Assembly (NCBI GenBank): GCA_947476185.1
Contig: CANJPX010000005.1
Location: forward strand, 1-64,000
Length of the DNA: 64,000 nucleotides
From: Bacteroidota bacterium
Lineage (GTDB): Bacteria > Bacteroidota > Bacteroidia > 2-12-FULL-35-15
Direction of reading: 5' to 3'
Both the position numbers and the translations under genes were made by a program. The notes beneath the pieces were generated by a model. It was not told where the DNA came from, did not search any database, and was given only the letters and a program-made list of their open reading frames with translations. Below, piece after piece: positions 59,985 through 64,000 of this stretch; positions within the stretch are counted from its first letter, which is position 1; the number at the start of each line of letters is the position of its first letter.

Positions 59985-62939
59985 ATGAAAGCAAAACGTA
60001 TTCTTCTCTTCATTTCTTTTTTGCTCACAATAAACTGTGCTGCACAATCTGTATTTTTCCAAAATTATTCCGTTGATGACGGATTGCCTTTCATAAATGT
60101 ATCGGCTATTTTTCAAGATAATAAAGGGAATTTATGGAGTGGTGGATATGGCGGATTGAGTAAATTCGACGGGATCTCTTTCACCAACTACGCCACAAAA
60201 GACGGGTTACTCAACCACTTTGTAACAACCATATGTGACGACAACCAAGGAAATTTATGGATAGGAACTGTCAGCGGCATAAATAAATTTAACGGTAAAA
60301 CATTTACAAGTTTTACTACAAAAAACGGACTTATCAACAACAGTATCTCTTCCTCCCTGAAAGATGTAAATGGTAATATCTGGTTCGGTACAGAAAATGG
60401 GATAAGCAAATTAACGGAAGGAACGTTTATTAATTTTTCAGTGAAAAATGGATTGGCAGGAAATATTGTTAAATGTATCTTTCAGGATAAAGACGCAAAC
60501 ATATGGATAGGAACAACTGCAGGCTTAAGTGTTTTCGATGGAAAGAAATTCACTAATTACAACATTGCAGATGGACTTTCATCCCACATCATCACCGGCA
60601 TTACTCAGGATAAAGAAAAAAATATCTGGATCGCTACTTCTAATGGGGTCTGTAAATTATCAAATAACATTTTCACTTGTTATTCTGAAAACGAAGGATT
60701 GGTCGATAACAATGTAACTTCTATTTTATGCGATTATAAAAATACAATTTGGATAGGCTCAGGAAAAGGTATCCAAAAATTTGTTGATGGAAAATTTACA
60801 AAATACTCTATAAAGAGAGATCAGAATAGCAACTTAGTGGGTTGCTTATATGAAGATTTTGAACGTAACCTTTGGATCGGCACCTATTCCGGATTATTTA
60901 AATACAGAGGAAATCCTTTTGTAAGTTTTGGTATCCACGATGGACTAACAAACAATTTTATTTTCGGAGTAACACGTGACTCCAAAAATAATTTATGGGC
61001 AGGTTCGCAAGGAGGAGGTTTGTATAAATATAACGATGGAGAATTCTTGCAGTTCGATAAAGAAAAAGGGCTGGATGCAAATGGTGTAAACATGATCTTC
61101 GAATATAGTCCTGGAATCCTTTGGCTGGGCACCGATAAAGGACTGACGATCTATAACGAAAAAATATTCAGTAAAAAAAATGATACCTCCTCGGTATGGA
61201 AAGATCCTATCAATTGTATATATAAAGATTCGAAAAACAATATTTGGCTGGGAAGCAGCAGGAAAGTATATAAATATGACGGAGAAAAATTCAGCTCGTT
61301 TCCTTTCAAGGGATTATCAGAGAAGTGCGATGCCTGGACTTTTGTAGAAGATAAAAGTGGGAGATTATGGGTAGGAACCTATTTAGGAGGATTATTCAAA
61401 CAAGAAGGAAAAACATTTGTTGAATGCAGCAAACAATTAGGGCTTACAAATGATTCTTATTTGGCATCACTGATTGATAAGGAAGGAAATTTATATTTCG
61501 GGGCTTTGGATGGATTATGGATGATCGATCCGGATCAACCTCATAAAAGACCGGTAAATTTTAATGAAAATGATGGTATGAGTTCTGATCTTATTTACTC
61601 GCTTGCATTTGGAACTTCACAAGATGATATTTGGGTGGGCACCAATCAAGGGTTAAACAAATTGAATCTTGCTGATTATAAAAAGAACGGCACAAAAAAA
61701 ATCATACAATTTGGGAAACAAGATGGATTTTCAGGAGTAGAATGTAATGGAAACGGAGCCTTCGTTGATAAGGACGGCTCTATTTGGTTTGGTACCGTAA
61801 ACGGATTAATAAAATACGATCCGCATGAATATATTGATAACACCTTCGAATCTAAAATAAGCATTACGGATTTCAGCCTTTTTTATAAAGACACCGTTCT
61901 TCCTAATTATGTTCATTTATCTTATGATAACAACAATATCACCTTTAAGTATTCCGGAATTTGTCTGACCAACCCTTCAAAAGTAAAATATTCACACTTT
62001 TTAGACGGCTTCGAAAATAATTGGTCGCCACCAACAAAAGACCGCTTCAGCACCTTTTCAAATTTACCTCCTGGAACATATACATTTAATGTGATCAGTT
62101 CTAACAATGAAGGTGTATGGAATAAAACACCCGTGTCCTTTACATTCACGATCGACCGGCCATTTTGGAGAACATGGGCATTCACAATTTCCACAACTTC
62201 ATTTTTTATTCTGGCGCTGATCTTATCGATAAGATTCCGCATCCTGCGAATAAAAGACCGTGAAAAAAACAAAACCGAACTCAATAAAAAAATTGCCAAC
62301 ATCGAGTCACAAGCATTGCGTGCTCAGATGAATCCACACTTTATCTTTAATACATTAAGCTCTATTCAACATTATATCTCCAACAATGATACTGATGCGG
62401 CATTAAAATATTTGTCGAAATTTGCCAAACTAATGCGTAGGATAATGGATAATTCGAAACAACAAGTGATCGCTGTTGCGGAAGAAATAAATGCACTGGA
62501 CCTCTATCTCGAATTAGAAGTGATGCGTTTCGACAAGAAGTTTGAATACCATATTATTATAGATCCACAGATCGATCAGGCCTATGACCGCATTCCATCC
62601 ATGCTCATCCAGCCATATGTAGAAAATGCAATTTTACATGGCCTCCTTCCAAAACAAGGAAACGGGAAGATCACCATTACATTAATTAAACAAAATGATA
62701 CTATTTTATGTACTATCGAAGACAATGGTATCGGAAGGGAAAGTTCAATGGAATTCAAAAAGAACAGGGTGCAACAACACAAATCGATGGGAATGAGTAT
62801 CACCAAGGAACGCTTGGATATTTTGAATTCCAGTTTAAACAGTACTATTTATGCTGAAATAATTGATCTGTTTGAAGATGGCAAAGCTTCAGGAACAAAG
62901 GTTCGTTTAGTCATTCCACTAGATGAAAAAGAGAATTAA
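59985..62939 (+). CDS. Propeller-sensor histidine kinase (reg_prop, Y_Y_Y, LytS-type kinase)
   Basis: A 984-residue sensor kinase. A signal peptide (KAKRILLFISFLLTINCAAQ) exports a large sensor made of 14 reg_prop repeats (NLWIGTVSG, NIWFGTENG, DIWVGTNQG and similar), enough for two seven-bladed propellers, followed by a Y_Y_Y domain (about 635-725). One transmembrane helix (about 730-750) leads to a short coiled coil and the LytS-type kinase domain: His785 in MNPHFIFNTLSSIQHY and the ATP-site NAILHGLLPKQGNGKI. Its regulator is encoded 71 bases downstream. Hybrid relatives sense polysaccharide fragments; the ligand here is unknown. Confidence 0.95.
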   Translation: MKAKRILLFISFLLTINCAAQSVFFQNYSVDDGLPFINVSAIFQDNKGNLWSGGYGGLSKFDGISFTNYATKDGLLNHFVTTICDDNQGNLWIGTVSGINKFNGKTFTSFTTKNGLINNSISSSLKDVNGNIWFGTENGISKLTEGTFINFSVKNGLAGNIVKCIFQDKDANIWIGTTAGLSVFDGKKFTNYNIADGLSSHIITGITQDKEKNIWIATSNGVCKLSNNIFTCYSENEGLVDNNVTSILCDYKNTIWIGSGKGIQKFVDGKFTKYSIKRDQNSNLVGCLYEDFERNLWIGTYSGLFKYRGNPFVSFGIHDGLTNNFIFGVTRDSKNNLWAGSQGGGLYKYNDGEFLQFDKEKGLDANGVNMIFEYSPGILWLGTDKGLTIYNEKIFSKKNDTSSVWKDPINCIYKDSKNNIWLGSSRKVYKYDGEKFSSFPFKGLSEKCDAWTFVEDKSGRLWVGTYLGGLFKQEGKTFVECSKQLGLTNDSYLASLIDKEGNLYFGALDGLWMIDPDQPHKRPVNFNENDGMSSDLIYSLAFGTSQDDIWVGTNQGLNKLNLADYKKNGTKKIIQFGKQDGFSGVECNGNGAFVDKDGSIWFGTVNGLIKYDPHEYIDNTFESKISITDFSLFYKDTVLPNYVHLSYDNNNITFKYSGICLTNPSKVKYSHFLDGFENNWSPPTKDRFSTFSNLPPGTYTFNVISSNNEGVWNKTPVSFTFTIDRPFWRTWAFTISTTSFFILALILSIRFRILRIKDREKNKTELNKKIANIESQALRAQMNPHFIFNTLSSIQHYISNNDTDAALKYLSKFAKLMRRIMDNSKQQVIAVAEEINALDLYLELEVMRFDKKFEYHIIIDPQIDQAYDRIPSMLIQPYVENAILHGLLPKQGNGKITITLIKQNDTILCTIEDNGIGRESSMEFKKNRVQQHKSMGMSITKERLDILNSSLNSTIYAEIIDLFEDGKASGTKVRLVIPLDEKEN

Positions 62940-63010
62940 CAAAATTTAATATTTTATTAGTATATTAGTATTGGAATAAATCAGGAAACAAAATTCATAT
63001 TTCGTAGCAC

Positions 63011-63760
63011 ATGATAAAAGCGATAATAGTAGATGATGAATTGGGCGCACGCGAATCATTGTCTAAAATGCTGGAAAAAAATTGCAAACAAATTGAAGTT
63101 GTTGCAAAAGTCGATTCCATGTTAAGTGCTTTCGAAGCAATCACAAATAAAGAACCTGATCTGGTATTTTTAGATATAGAAATGCCAAATGGGAATGCTT
63201 TCGACCTACTCGAAAAATTCAAGAACATCAATTTCAATATTATTTTTACTACCGCATACGATCATTACGCTATCAAAGCGATCAAATTCAGTGCTGTCGA
63301 TTATATCTTAAAACCCATCGACCCGGAGGAACTGGTAATTGCAGTTAAACGATTTGAAGAACGTGCCGGACAAAAAAGCACGCTGGACAAACAATTCAAA
63401 ACATTATTATCAAACGTAAGACCCGAAAATAAACTTAAGAAGGTTGGCATTCCTGATGGCGATGGATTGATCTTTATTAATCTTTCTGATATTATCCGCT
63501 GCGATTCGGATGGGAATTATACTTTTTTTATCCTTACTAACGGCAAAAAGATAATTGCCTCCCGCACATTGGGGGAATACGAACAAATGTTTGCTGACGA
63601 TAACTTTTTCCGCATTCATCGCTCCCATTTGGTCAACCTCGAACACGTTAAAAAGTATATTAAAGGAGAAGGAGGATATGTTGTAATGAGCGACAATTCA
63701 CAGGTTGAAGTATCCAGACGTAATAAAACTGATTTCCTCGAGAAACTTTCTCATTTATAG
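63011..63760 (+). CDS. LytTR-family response regulator
   Basis: A 249-residue regulator with an N-terminal receiver domain (Asp8, Asp9, phospho-acceptor Asp55 in LVFLDIEMP, Lys in YILKPID) and a C-terminal LytTR DNA-binding domain (about 145-245), seen as IRCDSDGNYTFFIL, ASRTLGEYEQMF and FFRIHRSHLVNLEHVKKYIK. It is the partner of the LytS-type kinase before it. LytTR proteins bind pairs of short direct repeats; none was identified nearby. Confidence 0.96.
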   Translation: MIKAIIVDDELGARESLSKMLEKNCKQIEVVAKVDSMLSAFEAITNKEPDLVFLDIEMPNGNAFDLLEKFKNINFNIIFTTAYDHYAIKAIKFSAVDYILKPIDPEELVIAVKRFEERAGQKSTLDKQFKTLLSNVRPENKLKKVGIPDGDGLIFINLSDIIRCDSDGNYTFFILTNGKKIIASRTLGEYEQMFADDNFFRIHRSHLVNLEHVKKYIKGEGGYVVMSDNSQVEVSRRNKTDFLEKLSHL

Positions 63761-64000
63761 TCACACCGCTTAAATTTTAATACCTACCGTTAAATAAGTG
63801 AACCTGCCATTTACTCATTATGGGTTTACTTGTGCTCTTTTGTACCGTAATATTGTTCAGAAGTTCATTCAAATAGTGTTTCAGAATAATTCAAGAGCAG
63901 GTGTTGGGAGGTTTGCAACAAAATTAATTGGCACATGGGGATGTTGTTTATATTAATTGGCAGACGCCCACACCTTAACTCAAAAAAGAAAAAATATCCG
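63761..64000. other. Right-edge spacer
   Basis: No ORF or terminator is supported. The decamer TTAATTGGCA occurs twice (near 63924 and 63953), 29 bases apart, before AGACGCCCACACC. The window ends within this spacer. Confidence 0.4.

Noticed and set aside
61922-62302. A 126-residue minus-strand ORF
   Set aside because: Antisense to the propeller kinase, covering its Y_Y_Y domain and membrane helix; no independent evidence.

Overview
This window is AT-rich chromosomal DNA from a member of the Bacteroidota. The evidence is: type IX secretion (T9SS) clients with both type A and type B C-terminal sorting domains; a PorP/SprF-family outer-membrane protein next to a PorE-like OmpA protein; a three-domain IspG; the futalosine menaquinone enzyme MqnC; and promoter-like sequences of the Bacteroidota form TTTG-N18/20-TAnnTTTG. 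Genus and species cannot be read from the sequence. There are no rRNA, tRNA or CRISPR genes, and no insertion sequence or prophage. The genes look native, and the spacers carry several short dispersed repeats.

Layout. 1-5.2 kb: a spacer with a dispersed repeat, a secreted subtilase, a bacilliredoxin, and a histidine kinase/response regulator pair divergent from a small cysteine-rich exported protein. 5.4-8.6 kb: a polytopic membrane protein, then a U32-family Fe-S protein directly followed by a one-cluster ferredoxin. 8.65-9.26 kb: a non-coding nest of repeats. 9.3-14.2 kb: a minus-strand lipid operon reading DUF177-rpmF-plsX-fabH-accB-accC from one well-formed promoter. 14.3-18.2 kb: pdxA, an unknown secreted protein and an M17 aminopeptidase. 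18.3-26.9 kb: mqnC, a small lipoprotein, a type B T9SS client, ribE, metF, a lipoprotein and lepA. 26.9-29.1 kb: two inverted structured repeats, then an ECF sigma factor with a likely anti-sigma membrane protein. 29.1-32.1 kb: nadB with a small partner, and an Nfu scaffold. 32.1-41.1 kb: an SBBP-propeller T9SS client and a PKD adhesin/PorP-SprF/PorE-like cassette. 41.1-49.2 kb: small membrane proteins, a TonB-dependent receptor, a further T9SS client, ispG, a possible 33-residue membrane peptide and a PKD T9SS client. 49.2-54.2 kb: a DMT transporter and the SUF Fe-S genes sufB-sufC-sufD with an A-type carrier. 54.5-58.8 kb: two GT-C type membrane glycosyltransferases around a DPM1-like GT2. 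58.9-63.8 kb: thiL and a propeller-sensor histidine kinase with its LytTR regulator.

How the genes work together. The housekeeping genes supply membrane lipid (acc/fab/plsX), cofactors (PLP, riboflavin, folate, NAD, thiamine, menaquinone, isoprenoids) and Fe-S clusters. The accessory part is surface-directed: at least five T9SS clients plus outer-membrane machinery, a TonB receptor and a small glycosylation cluster. The points most worth a second look are: the histidine kinase with a cysteine cluster in its periplasmic domain beside a gene for a secreted cysteine-rich protein; the U32/ferredoxin pair; a palindromic repeat inserted in frame between protein repeats of the likely anti-sigma factor; and the paired inverted elements before the sigma factor. 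All functional assignments come from reading motifs by eye; no database search was run.
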